Below are positions 11,348 to 21,222 of a stretch of 64,000 bases of DNA, piece after piece. Below the pieces are notes generated by a model. That model was not told the DNA's origin and did not search any database. It saw only the letters and a program-made list of their open reading frames with translations. The position numbers and the translations under genes are program-made. How positions within the stretch are numbered: position 1 is the stretch's first letter; each line of letters begins with the position of its first letter. The stretch lies in the NCBI GenBank assembly GCA_001599355.1, contig BCGQ01000005.1, forward strand, positions 624,222 through 688,221. Reading direction: 5' to 3'. The DNA is from Nakazawaea peltata (lineage: Eukaryota > Ascomycota > Pichiomycetes > Alaninales > Pachysolenaceae).

Positions 11348-11811
11348 TTCGAAGGAGTAACCGCGGTTAATCGATTAAAAACACTAAACAATACCTAGAT
11401 CCTAAGAAGTCCAATCAATACAATTCAACCTCAAATCCTATCCAGATACTATATGAGTCGGATCAGAAGCTGCTGTTAATCGAAAAGGAGAGAAATAATG
11501 TCTAATGCGGTCCGTTCTCCAATCGCCTTCGATGTTTAATTGGCGGTTATGAAAATTGTTGGAATTTTTTTCAGGATCGAGAGATGGCAGATAAAAGTAG
11601 ATACGGGTAAATAAGGCATGTAAGAGCATATTACGAATTATGGGGGAGCCTTCAGGTGGAGAGGACAGGCTGCGGCTGAACTGCCGCTGAACGGCGGCTG
11701 AGACTGTCGCTAAGGTAGGCCATAGTTGAGCCTGACTACCATAGATCCAGAGCAGATTTCACTACAGAACGAGTATTCTCATCCTTAGCCAAATCTCCTG
11801 TAGTTAGTTTG

Positions 11812-12062
11812 ATTTTCTCTACTCACGTGATCTTCTCTACTTGATCTTCTCTACTTGATCTTCTCTACTTGATCTTCTCTACTTGATCTTCTCTACTTGA
11901 TCTTCTCTACTTGATCTTCTCTNNNNNNNNNNNNNNNNNNNNNNNNNNNNNNNNNNNNNNNNNNNNNATCTTCTCTACTTGATCTTCTCTACTTGATCTT
12001 CTCTACTTGATCTTCTCTACTTGATCTTCTCTACTTGATCTTCTCTACTTGATCTTCTCTAC
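11812..12062. repeat. 14-bp minisatellite (TTGATCTTCTCTAC)n
   Basis: The unit TTGATCTTCTCTAC repeats head to tail on both sides of the N gap, almost without variation. The first copies near 11812-11835 are degenerate. The repeat is non-coding and sits between the SPT6 promoter and the SYF2 3' end. True copy number is unknown because of the gap. Confidence 0.95.
11923..11967. other. Assembly gap (45 N) inside the minisatellite
   Basis: The run of Ns is flanked on both sides by the same 14-bp repeat. The repeat phase after the gap does not match what 45 missing bases would give (it is off by two), so the gap length is an estimate and array length is unresolved. Confidence 0.98.
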
Positions 12063-12182
12063 GTAGCTCCAATTCCTAATATTCATTACTATAATATACA
12101 AATATATGCGACTTAGATACCATGGAAAATCATAGATCATCTATGTATTATACCACCATCCACCTTGACCCCCTCTACAATC

Positions 12183-12797
12183 CTACAACGCACTCCCCCT
12201 CTTCATAGAATCCTTCAACTCCTGTGTATACTCATCATAATGCCTCTCCAACTTCCTATTAAACTCCCTATTCTTATCATTGATAAATCCTGAGCCACTA
12301 GCCAGATTCCGATGCTTGATATATTTCAGTCTCTTATTATCACTGATCTGTTTGTAGTCTTCTACTACCTCCTTCACTTTCGATGAAGAGATCTTAGCAT
12401 CATATTGCATCCGTGGCTCTTCTTCTAAACTCCCCACTTGCTTTTCATATTCCTCTTGGTCAACTTTAGTCGTCAGTTGAGCTTTTAAAAATGCAGTCTC
12501 GGCAAGTCTTTCAAACTTGTCTCCATCTCTCGGTCTCTGTTTGGATTTCACCTTTTCATCCCATTTCTCAAACTCCTCGATCGAATAATTAAGCTCTTGT
12601 ATTCTTTCTGATCTCAGATCCAACTTCTTCGACTCTTTCGAAGGCCTTTCTTCAGTTGCCCCTTCTGCTTCGAGGGCCGCCGCCAGCTTTCTCTGTTGAG
12701 AGCTCACTTTTTGTACCTCTTTACGATTCTGCGCTTTCTGTTTCTGTTTCAAAAGTTTAAGCTGCTTGAAACGCAGCATTCGCAGCTCGTCTGACAT
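12183..12797 (-). CDS. SYF2: Pre-mRNA splicing factor SYF2
   Basis: This is Syf2, a small spliceosome protein associated with the Prp19 (NTC) complex. It has 204 codons, close to the yeast protein. The N-terminus is basic and helical (RMLRFKQLKLLKQKQK-like). The conserved C-terminal half contains YDAKISSSKVKEVVEDYKQ and ends with the family signature KDSMKRGSAL, preceded by NREFNRKLERHYD. It is divergently arranged with the CTNNBL1 homologue, and 99 bp separate the two start codons. Another NTC-linked factor thus shares its promoter. Confidence 0.93.
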   Translation of the reverse strand: MSDELRMLRFKQLKLLKQKQKAQNRKEVQKVSSQQRKLAAALEAEGATEERPSKESKKLDLRSERIQELNYSIEEFEKWDEKVKSKQRPRDGDKFERLAETAFLKAQLTTKVDQEEYEKQVGSLEEEPRMQYDAKISSSKVKEVVEDYKQISDNKRLKYIKHRNLASGSGFINDKNREFNRKLERHYDEYTQELKDSMKRGSAL

Positions 12798-12896
12798 CCT
12801 CTCAATTTCTCTAATTGAACCATCTACAACTACTCAATTTTCTTTATATAATTTTTTTTTTACTCGAGGAATCAAGTTGGTGATGAGTTATACACA
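12798..12896. promoter_or_regulatory. Bidirectional promoter of SYF2 and CTNNBL1
   Basis: Only 99 bp separate the two divergent ATGs. The interval contains a T-rich tract (TATATAATTTTTTTTT) near 12845-12861 that could act as a nucleosome-depleted core promoter for both. Confidence 0.6.
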
Positions 12897-14540
12897 ATGA
12901 ATGTGGATCAGCTATTCAAGCGGAAACTGGAGGATGAATCTCAAGATACTCCTCGTAAATTGGCCAAAGGTGTTGAAGAAGTGGGCGAAACACTGAGATT
13001 GTTACTGCTGATCGAGAATGACCTGTCAAACTATGAAACAGAAGTCTACGATGAGGTTTGGTTGAACAAGACCTGTCACAAATTGAACAATGCCATCATG
13101 GCTAATACCGAGATCATGACTAAATATTCTTCTGAATTCTCAAAATGGGCAGATGCAGAATTTGCATTGCACGAATCTTTGAAATCATTGTCAGGGTTGA
13201 GTTTAGCTGAAGACCAGGCTCTTATAGTGAAGTTTAGCACAGGGGACGAGGCAGTCTCGTTAGTTTCACTTTTGAAATCTCATCCAAGTTTGGAGATTTG
13301 TAACCAAGTGGTTCGTTTATTGAATGAGTTGATTGAAGATGAAGATGAGGGCGAGATCTCGGACTCTTTCTCTGCCCTCTTTGTCAAAACTAAATTCTCT
13401 TTCCTTCTATGTGATCACATAGTCAGACTCGATAAAAAGATTAATGACATCTCTGTGAAGAAGTCTACTCAGATCGAATTAGCCGAGGATTTATCTGTTG
13501 CAGTTAGTTTCATGATCAAATTGACCGAATTTCACGAACTCAACAAATATCTCGTCGATGACAAGAAGTTGATCAAATGGATACTATCCAAACTAGACTT
13601 TGACAAAGTAACAACTATCTCTGAATTGAACCAGGCCGCTAGTGAGTTCCTTTTCTCCCTTATCTCAGAGACAGGGAAGGTCAAATTGTCTCGAGTTGAT
13701 AAATTATTAGAAAAGTACAATCTCATGGAGACATTACTTACGATATTCTCCAAATTTCTGAAGAAACCAAAACCTGACACCTTTGAAACTGAAGAGTATT
13801 TCGAGAACATAATCGATACTCTCTCTTATCTTATTAATGTGTCTTCTACGGCTAAAACTATGTTTATTGAGAGTGAAGGAGTGGACTTGAGTCTATTAAT
13901 GGTATCAAAAGGCCAACCTTGGATAATGACGAAGGTATTGAAGGTTATTACCTGCTCACTTAATATGAATCTCGAGCAAAGTCAAACGATCGCTATACAA
14001 TTGATAACCAAGGGCTGTTTGAAACCATTTTTCAAGGTAGTGAAACACCCTAAACACACGACCTTAAAAGGAACACTTCAAATTCTCAACTCATTTTTCC
14101 GTCTTTTAGAATTGGACTCTACAGAGAAAATTCGGATCTTCAATAAGTTGATGGATGATGAAGATTTCTACTATAAAAAGTTGGGGCAGTTATATGGGGA
14201 GTACCAAATGAAGTACAACGAGATAGAAGGGGAAGATGATGATGATGAAGATGATAACGACCTGCAAACTTATTTGGAAGTATTACAACAACTAGATATC
14301 CTCATTTCATGGTGTCTAATCGATACTCATTTAGCCCCACATTTCAAATCAGTCACAGACCCTCTGCTAATACTGGAGATCAAAAATAGTCTCAGCTCCA
14401 GGCTTGAATCACTCAAAGAAATATTACCCGATCAAGCTCCTGCATCTACCCATAAAACACCTGACTCCTACGATTCGTTCTTCACCACAAACCTCACAGA
14501 ACTCTACGACATGATCCTGGTCATCCACTCTAATTTATAA
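12897..14540 (+). CDS. CTNNBL1: Beta-catenin-like protein 1 homologue (CTNNBL1), spliceosome-associated
   Basis: This is an armadillo-type helical-repeat protein of the CTNNBL1 family, 547 codons (human protein 563). In other eukaryotes it binds CDC5L and the Prp19 complex in the nucleus. The N-terminus has a Lys/Arg patch (KRKLEDESQDTPRKLAK), a possible nuclear signal. The segment from about residue 70 to 150 with EICNQVVRLLNELIEDEDEGE matches the family's first armadillo repeats. An acidic loop (EGEDDDDEDDND) lies near residue 445. I recognise it from the overall pattern rather than from a single catalytic motif. S. cerevisiae has lost this gene. Its divergent neighbour SYF2 acts in the same complex, which supports the call. 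Confidence 0.82.
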   Translation: MNVDQLFKRKLEDESQDTPRKLAKGVEEVGETLRLLLLIENDLSNYETEVYDEVWLNKTCHKLNNAIMANTEIMTKYSSEFSKWADAEFALHESLKSLSGLSLAEDQALIVKFSTGDEAVSLVSLLKSHPSLEICNQVVRLLNELIEDEDEGEISDSFSALFVKTKFSFLLCDHIVRLDKKINDISVKKSTQIELAEDLSVAVSFMIKLTEFHELNKYLVDDKKLIKWILSKLDFDKVTTISELNQAASEFLFSLISETGKVKLSRVDKLLEKYNLMETLLTIFSKFLKKPKPDTFETEEYFENIIDTLSYLINVSSTAKTMFIESEGVDLSLLMVSKGQPWIMTKVLKVITCSLNMNLEQSQTIAIQLITKGCLKPFFKVVKHPKHTTLKGTLQILNSFFRLLELDSTEKIRIFNKLMDDEDFYYKKLGQLYGEYQMKYNEIEGEDDDDEDDNDLQTYLEVLQQLDILISWCLIDTHLAPHFKSVTDPLLILEIKNSLSSRLESLKEILPDQAPASTHKTPDSYDSFFTTNLTELYDMILVIHSNL

Positions 14541-14795
14541 CTAACAAAATAAACGAATAGAAAAATAGCAATTAAACCCCCTTTTTTTATTGTGTTTTTT
14601 CTATTGCGTTCGATCGGCAGGGAAAATGTGGGATGACTTTCAAGGGGCTTATGGGATGATATCGGGGGGTACCAATAGGGCCATGTAAACACTGTGGGGG
14701 CATGTGACCAGAGAGCATATTGTTGTCATTTCATATATAAAGATAAAAGTTTATCGTGATTAGTTAGATTTAATAGAAATATCGCTAAGAGTGAA

Positions 14796-15653
14796 ATGCT
14801 GAGTAAACTTGATCAAACTATTGAGGTTCTAAGAGACCTTAAATCGTACCTTATAGAATTTGTTCAAGAGGATCATAATGTTACAGAGATTGTGAACGAA
14901 ATTGACAATTACAACAAAAAGCATCTGCTTTTGAGAGAAGAGAAATCGATTTTCAACTCCAAATTTGACTCGTTAATCAGTCACAATATCCGAGAAACTT
15001 ATACTGCAATTAGTCGTGATAATCAATTCTCGACAGTTGTCCAGGTTTGTGATGTGAAGAACCAATCACTTTTGGAGAATCTTTGGTCACTGCTTGTATT
15101 AGTGCGGGACATCATTGTGCAGTTTGAGCAAGACGATGTGAGGAAAGAGCATTTCTTTTTTGCCGAGTTCCAGCATTTGGTACTCATTAACCTTGAAGGC
15201 AAGAAGAATCTGGAATTGTTGGAGTTACTAGAGGAGTTGATGACAATTTGCAAACTCGATGGTAATATTGAATTTATCCCTCTTTATAAGGATTACAAAG
15301 ATCTTGATCTGACATTGTATGATTTGAGACAAAAGGGAAAGATAGATAAGATCGATTTACTAGTGTTACTTGATGATTCAGATGCACGTAATCTCATGAA
15401 TTTGAAGATAATTGAGACTCTTGGTTTCATACAGCCATTGACTTTCATAATCTCTGCTAGTCGTGATTTCCTCTACTCCACATATGTTTCTTCCCCGCCT
15501 TGTGAAAAGAAGAGAATGATCAGCCAGGCTCATAACAAGTCACAATATCCAGGCAGATGGAATTTGGTCTACGATACCGAATGTCTTAAGAACAACGAGT
15601 TCGACGCATTATCGGTCGAGTTGACCCGTTGTGTCCAGCATCTTGATGGATGA
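14796..15653 (+). CDS. Uncharacterised protein, 285 codons
   Basis: I do not recognise this protein. It looks genuine: the frame is long for this composition, the ATG has an A-rich context (GTGAA before it), and it fits tightly between two recognised genes on the same strand. The first 60 residues are helical and likely coiled coil. The remainder is rich in Leu, Asp and Glu with repeated LLELLEELM-like helices. There is no signal peptide, membrane segment or zinc motif. The C-terminal 70 residues are more mixed and contain QYPGRWNLVYD. It ends about 140 bp before the likely start of the next gene. Confidence 0.7.
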   Translation: MLSKLDQTIEVLRDLKSYLIEFVQEDHNVTEIVNEIDNYNKKHLLLREEKSIFNSKFDSLISHNIRETYTAISRDNQFSTVVQVCDVKNQSLLENLWSLLVLVRDIIVQFEQDDVRKEHFFFAEFQHLVLINLEGKKNLELLELLEELMTICKLDGNIEFIPLYKDYKDLDLTLYDLRQKGKIDKIDLLVLLDDSDARNLMNLKIIETLGFIQPLTFIISASRDFLYSTYVSSPPCEKKRMISQAHNKSQYPGRWNLVYDTECLKNNEFDALSVELTRCVQHLDG

Positions 15654-15790
15654 TCAAACACTGTCACTGCCCTTTTTTTGCAGTTCCTGCAGCTCGATGC
15701 CCGGAGAAATCCGTCAATCCTCGTGGATCATTTTTTTCATATTTCCGAGGCTCTAAATCCACTTATTCTATGTATAGTCAGTCATCAGCT

Positions 15791-16747
15791 ATGTCTAATC
15801 AATTACTTACCCGTTTGACTCATAACACGTATGTTTATCATGCTCGTCCTATTATAAAGGCCCTGAATCTGCCATTGTTGGTGTTTATTCCGGGGAACCC
15901 CGGACTCTCGGCATTCTACATAGATTACTTGCAGCTGTTGCATAGCAAAGTTCCCGAATGCGAGATCGTCTGCTCCTCATACGTTGGATTTCTCGAAGAT
16001 AAGGAAGTCGGTGACCAATTCGCGTTCGATAAGATTTACGATTTGAAGACTAATCTGAAACATCAGATAGAAGTCATCAAAAGCTATGCTGGAGATGACT
16101 CTAGTCGACCAGTTTGGATCATGGGTCATTCTGTTGGTTCATTCATATTACAGAATGTGATAACGTTATTAGAGGATGCTCTGGATCCGTTGTTAAATCA
16201 AATCAGACTCATATCACTCATTACACCAACTATTCGGGATATAGGTAAAAGTGAAAAAGGTGCAGAATTCTCTCTCTACTTTAAAAAGATGCCTAATCTT
16301 CCTATTTATGTGAGCAAACTCACTTATTTAACTAGATTATTACCGACTTCTCTTGTTGATTGGTACTTAAGAAGGAGTTTCCGTACCCAGTCTTCTAATA
16401 TCATCGATGCTTTGAAACAATTCCTCTTATCGAGGAATATCTTAGTCAAATGTCTCGGTCTTGCCAAAGAAGAGATGGAAACAATCAGAGACGACGACAA
16501 TCTTCATACCACTACAATCAATGTGATCAAAAGAAACAATATCAAGCTTTGGATTTTCTTTTGCGACAAAGACTACTGGATTAAAGACGACACTCGATCT
16601 CATTTGATCAAATGGTACTCGGAATCGATCCCAGGTTCCAAAGTAGACCTCCATGAAGATCCTGCAATAAAGCATAGTTTTGTCATGAGGAAAAGTGAGC
16701 AATTTGCTCAAGTCACCTACGATTCACTTAAAAAATTGGTTATATAG
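15791..16747 (+). CDS. Lipid-droplet-associated serine hydrolase (LDAH family)
   Basis: This is an alpha/beta hydrolase of the LDAH/UPF0554 family, related to S. cerevisiae YPR147C, a lipid-droplet protein. It has about 318 residues from the ATG at 15791. Upstream in-frame ATGs at 15650 and 15770 exist, but the first overlaps the preceding stop codon and the second has a poor context. An oxyanion-type motif VFIPGNPGLSAFYIDYL lies near residue 33 and the nucleophile elbow is GHSVGSF. The catalytic His is probably in AIKHSFVM near the end. Hydrolytic substrate is not known from sequence. Two CTG codons in the segment before FIPGNPG read as Ala under this clade's code. It converges with the next gene, with only 7 bp between stops. 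Confidence 0.85.
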   Translation: MSNQLLTRLTHNTYVYHARPIIKALNLPLLVFIPGNPGLSAFYIDYLQLLHSKVPECEIVCSSYVGFLEDKEVGDQFAFDKIYDLKTNLKHQIEVIKSYAGDDSSRPVWIMGHSVGSFILQNVITLLEDALDPLLNQIRLISLITPTIRDIGKSEKGAEFSLYFKKMPNLPIYVSKLTYLTRLLPTSLVDWYLRRSFRTQSSNIIDALKQFLLSRNILVKCLGLAKEEMETIRDDDNLHTTTINVIKRNNIKLWIFFCDKDYWIKDDTRSHLIKWYSESIPGSKVDLHEDPAIKHSFVMRKSEQFAQVTYDSLKKLVI

Positions 16748-16754
16748 AATTAAA

Positions 16755-19499
16755 TTATACTTTATTGAAACGAGTTTTGGTGTATATTTGCATATCGGTG
16801 ACCAATGTCCTCAATTCTTGGTGGAATTCGTCGTATTTACGTAAATATTTTAAAGCAATTTTGAAATGTCCTAAACTCAATGACCATACGGTGTTATCAC
16901 CATGACAAGATTTGATCACACCAATAATTGTTACAGCATGCTTCTTTAAGAGATTCTTAATGTTACGTTTTTTGGTAAGAAAAGCACGATCAGCCTCATG
17001 TCGGATCCTATTCGCGGCACTCTCGCTTTCTCCCGGGGTCGTAGAATACAATCCACTTCTACTTAGCAATGACGAATAGAGCAAAAAACAACTTAAATGA
17101 TAATTCAAGTTAATCAATGCGGTCTGCTCATCTTTATAAATAATTTGTGGAAACTTAGATTCCAATTCGGAAGGATCTCTATAGATGGTTTTTCTTAAAG
17201 CCAGGGGGGTGAATTTTCCAAAGTAGTCAATTGATTTCTTGAGCTCTATCCACTTTTGAATCATTAAATTACTCTCGTATTGGTATTTGGTGATTACGTA
17301 AGGCTGATAGCAATAATCGGTCACCAACTGTAAATTATAGGCACTCTTTCGAAGCCACCATAATTGGTCCTTATCTTTGAAAAATTCCTTCCCCGCTTTT
17401 TTGAAATCCACATCTAAACGGTTGGAAATGTAGTCCGAAATCTTCTCATTGTATTCCAGGTTAGGAGATAACGAAAGCACCGTAGTGTTGGGGTTTTGTA
17501 AAGACCATCTTGTGGGTGTTTCCCATTTCAACAGTTCTTGCAAATCATTATTGGTGATGACCCAGAATAAACTTTCCAAGAATTCATTATGTTCTAGAGA
17601 ATTCAATTTACGCATATCCATCTGAGGCAGGTCTTCTTGTAAATTGGAACCACTACTCTCACTGTCGACATTAGATCTTTTACGTGTATATTTATCAGAG
17701 TCCAATATCTCCTGTAAAATGATTCTGGATCCCGTATGATGATTAGTCCTATTTTGAATTTTGCCTGCAAAATCCTCATAATGGTTTAACAATATCGATG
17801 CAATTAAACATCTGGTCAAGACACGGTCCGGTTCCAAAATCTGAAGACTCAACAACTTCAATGCAGCTGTGTAATATTTTATAGCATCCTTCAGGCCGAA
17901 TTTCTCAGGTTTATCACGATGTAAATATAACAGTCCACAACTTAAAATGCAATTTTGGATCATCATTCCCTCCTCATACAAAGAAAGCTGACATAAATAT
18001 TTGGTGAAAAGAGGAACATGGCAAAAGATATCAAGCCATGGCCCAGTATAAGCAATGAATTTCGAAAGCAAATAACTCTCTAAAGCATCACAAACAAAAG
18101 GCTCTGATCCGTCTGAACGACCGTAACAGCAAGCTACCTCGAGCATATAACAAAGCTTGATGAACTCTATGTCGGAAGATTCCTTTGACTGAAATTTGAG
18201 ACCCTTGATAAGCGAGCGTAAGTATGAATCAGCGTAAACGTCGTTCCTGATACTTGTATCGTCGGGAGGATTATCCTCGATTTTGATTTTTTTCGAATTT
18301 GGTGACAGCTTTGAAGATTCTGGAGATGATGACGACGACGATGACGACGACAGAGGTCCTGTAGTATGTTGTGCAGAGGGGTGCAGATTGGCGATGGAAG
18401 TTCCAACTGGGAAATATTCCGGCCGTCCTGGTAAGTCATTTGATTGAGGCTGAGTCATTGGTGAAATGCTATGAAGGAGTTGTGGTGCCACGGGTGTAGA
18501 GAAACTTCCAATGGGAGGTTGATAAAATGACTGGATCCCCGGAACCGCTGTAGAAGAAGAGTGAAAATTTGAATTTTGACGAACAAACTGATGAGGCCCA
18601 GCGAAATGTGTCGGTTGCGCAGGCGAAAGAGAAGATCCGGAACTCGGGTGTGGAAGAAGGGGGTGAGCAGGGGAAGACGCGGATACGGAGGGGATCCCTG
18701 AGGAACCACTCGAGGACAGAGGACCGGAAGACAGCGAGGCCGAAACAGAAGCTGATCTGGAATCGAACATGGAAGGACGACCATGTGATGCGACACTTGT
18801 TGTCGATGTACTGCTGCGTCGGTCATAGTGAGAGTGCGCTTCCTGCGGGAGCTGAGGCGGAAATTGTGCCAGATGGAGCGCAGGGAATTTTTCCCATGAC
18901 GACGTAGAATAGGGGGTTGGGGGGTTGTGGATCGGGTAGACTGGGGGTCTGGGCTGCGCTTGTTGTTGGATATAATGGGGAACCTGAGGGTGGGATTGTT
19001 CTGTGGGCACGTAAACACGATGATCGGGGTGTTCTTGTATAATGTATGGTTGAGGTGAAAGAAAAGGTGGTTGTGCGGGCTGATGTTGCAGCTGATTGGG
19101 CTGAGATGGCGGCTGCAACTGGGGTTGCCCCGGAGACCGATGCTGGGGATGTTCAGATTGCTGCTGCTGTTGTTGTTGTTGAGGAAGCCACTCGTTTCTG
19201 CGATAAGCCATATTCAAATATCCTGGTGCATATGTCGGCTGCAAAAAAGGTGAATAACCACGATGCAAAGTAGAAATCGGTGTAGGTAATATTCCTGCTC
19301 TTTGAATAGGAACCTGTGGGATAGGGGGAAGTTGAGAATGTTTACTGATTTGTTGTTTCTGTGAATTGAAAAGTTTTCGTCCGTAACCTTTTAGTTCTTC
19401 CAGATGATTGTCTGGTGGTCGGCTTGTCTTGTTATCACGTTCCCCCTGGTTTGAACCACTTCCCTGCCTCTTGTGTAGTTGATTTGATTCATCTGACAT
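16755..19499 (-). CDS. Fungal-specific transcription-factor-domain protein without a zinc cluster
   Basis: The protein has about 914 residues from the ATG at 19499, which follows a run of nine A on the coding strand; a second ATG lies 15 bases upstream. Residues 1-400 are low-complexity: Pro, Gln and Ser rich with short Gln runs, typical of an activation region. From about 415 onward there is a helical domain resembling the regulatory domain of Zn2Cys6 factors (for example YTGPWLDIFCHVPLFTKYL and SCGLLYLHRDKPEKFGLKDA). The six-cysteine DNA-binding motif is absent; I find no Cys in the first 400 residues. It may have lost DNA binding or act as a cofactor. The 1.7-kb upstream region is unusually long for this window. 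I cannot name an orthologue. Confidence 0.78.
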   Translation of the reverse strand: MSDESNQLHKRQGSGSNQGERDNKTSRPPDNHLEELKGYGRKLFNSQKQQISKHSQLPPIPQVPIQRAGILPTPISTLHRGYSPFLQPTYAPGYLNMAYRRNEWLPQQQQQQQQSEHPQHRSPGQPQLQPPSQPNQLQHQPAQPPFLSPQPYIIQEHPDHRVYVPTEQSHPQVPHYIQQQAQPRPPVYPIHNPPTPYSTSSWEKFPALHLAQFPPQLPQEAHSHYDRRSSTSTTSVASHGRPSMFDSRSASVSASLSSGPLSSSGSSGIPSVSASSPAHPLLPHPSSGSSLSPAQPTHFAGPHQFVRQNSNFHSSSTAVPGIQSFYQPPIGSFSTPVAPQLLHSISPMTQPQSNDLPGRPEYFPVGTSIANLHPSAQHTTGPLSSSSSSSSSPESSKLSPNSKKIKIEDNPPDDTSIRNDVYADSYLRSLIKGLKFQSKESSDIEFIKLCYMLEVACCYGRSDGSEPFVCDALESYLLSKFIAYTGPWLDIFCHVPLFTKYLCQLSLYEEGMMIQNCILSCGLLYLHRDKPEKFGLKDAIKYYTAALKLLSLQILEPDRVLTRCLIASILLNHYEDFAGKIQNRTNHHTGSRIILQEILDSDKYTRKRSNVDSESSGSNLQEDLPQMDMRKLNSLEHNEFLESLFWVITNNDLQELLKWETPTRWSLQNPNTTVLSLSPNLEYNEKISDYISNRLDVDFKKAGKEFFKDKDQLWWLRKSAYNLQLVTDYCYQPYVITKYQYESNLMIQKWIELKKSIDYFGKFTPLALRKTIYRDPSELESKFPQIIYKDEQTALINLNYHLSCFLLYSSLLSRSGLYSTTPGESESAANRIRHEADRAFLTKKRNIKNLLKKHAVTIIGVIKSCHGDNTVWSLSLGHFKIALKYLRKYDEFHQELRTLVTDMQIYTKTRFNKV

Positions 19500-19514
19500 T
19501 TTTTTTTGTTTCAC

Positions 19515-21222
19515 CAGAAAAAGAGCGCCGGAGAAAGTCGAAGGAGAACAGGGGCCAGATGGATGGAAACAAAATGGTGGGATTGCAGGTGATGAAGTGA
19601 TGGGGCTGATATAATGTCACAGTGTAGACATATGATATTTGATAATATCGGATAAATTTTGTGTAATTCTTTTTAAATATTCCAAAGTGAGAAATTTAAA
19701 TCTTTGCCATCAGTCACTTCCCTGAAAGTGTAAAGTTTGTTTAAATCTCTGGATAATTAATGAGCCGGAAATACCCAGATTTCTCCACAGTTCAATTCAC
19801 AAGATTTGTACGAAAATTCTCACAACAGTAAAGGTTGAATATTTAAGGAATCTATCCGGGACAGAGGAGTTTGGGATCTGAACTTTTATATGTTGTAAGT
19901 CGATTAAAGCCGACAAGGAGTGAAAAAAGCTAACCAGTTAGGTAGTTAAAGATGAAATCCAACAAAACCTAATCTTGTCCTTCGAAATCTAGAGTTGAAT
20001 TTGAGAAAGCACCTCCCCTCCCAAATAAATACCAAAACACCTCAAACAAGCAATCTGATTACTCAACTTTAAACTCAAGTTCTAGATCGACGCCTACAAA
20101 AGAGATTCATCGAAAGTATATATATCGAGAGTTGCAGAAAAATCTTTGTGCTTTGTTTGTTAGCATTTTCAAGTGCAGCCGTTTAAGGAATTCTCATGTA
20201 AGGTTGATTACGTTTCTAGTAGCTGCGTATGCGGATCGATTGTTTGTTTACGGGCAAGTAGGGAGCGAAGCTGGTCTAGTTCGCTCGCATGTTTGAGGTT
20301 CTAGTGATTGGTATACAGTTCCTGTTGAGTAATGTTCAGCTTACAGAAATTAGATCCTTCGCAGACCTAACTTACTTGTTCATTACCCCATGAATCCGAT
20401 CCTATTACAATAATAGTGTAAGAATCAGGGCCTAAAATAAGATCATTAGATGAGACGAGGAAAAAGACTGCCAACTAAGGGAAAAAAATTTTATGATCAA
20501 GGGGTGGCCAGAAGGGGATGATTCTGAGACACAATAAGGGGGTGTGGCTGGGGTAGAAAGATCGCATAATGTTTTGGATATTGAGGAATTATTCTCGAAT
20601 CAAAAGGCTTAGTGGTGGTATCGTGTCAGCACAACTGCGGATAACACCCGAAGCGTCGTCACTGGCCGGTCAAATTCCCGGTCTTAATAATAGTAGACGC
20701 ATAAACTTAGCTATATGCAAGCCTGGGAGGATTGGGTGATTTTAGTGACGAAGCTGCATATTTTTGACAAAAACGACTTTTTTCCAAAGCAAATTTTGCG
20801 CAGCTGCTTGTCTAAAGGCCGGAGATTTGCTTATTTATTAGAGAATTCAAGGTGGGGTCGGTGGATACGGGGGGTGCGTTCGGATTGATTGGTTGTGATG
20901 CTGTGAGGTTGCCTCACCGTATAGAGTGCGCAGGGTGTTTTCAATCTCGCTACCAGAAGCAGTCAAGTTACTAAACTACAGAATAGCAGATTACGAGCAG
21001 CAAAAACCTCATAGATAAACTTTATGCTACATCCGACTTAAAGTTGCGGTTAGTAGCGCGTCTGATATCGAAAATTAGTGTGAAACGTGAGAGGTGACGT
21101 AAGATCGACTAAAATTGAGAACAATCGAATTTCAAAAAATGGCTGTAAACTAAACTTAATCTCACAATCGATTTTAACTACTAAGAAAAATAATTTATAT
21201 AGAATATATTGCTTTCTAAATA
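19515..21222. promoter_or_regulatory. Long upstream region of the transcription-factor-like gene
   Basis: This 1.7 kb lies 5' of the gene at 16755-19499 and 3' of the UPF3-like gene. I find no convincing open reading frame and no recognisable RNA gene. Visible elements are a perfect 6-bp inverted repeat, GTGAGG-TTG-CCTCAC (20903-20917), a spaced CCGG pair near 20664-20681, and TGACGTAA (21095-21102), a bZIP-type site. The length suggests complex regulation or an unannotated non-coding RNA. Confidence 0.45.

Larger units (their letters stand above)
11348..12182. other. Intergenic region upstream of SPT6, downstream of SYF2
   Basis: This stretch carries the SPT6 promoter and the 3' end of SYF2. 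It contains a CACGTG E-box (11824-11829), a possible Cbf1-type site, directly at the edge of a 14-bp tandem repeat array that is interrupted by an assembly gap. No open reading frame here looks like a gene. Confidence 0.6.
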
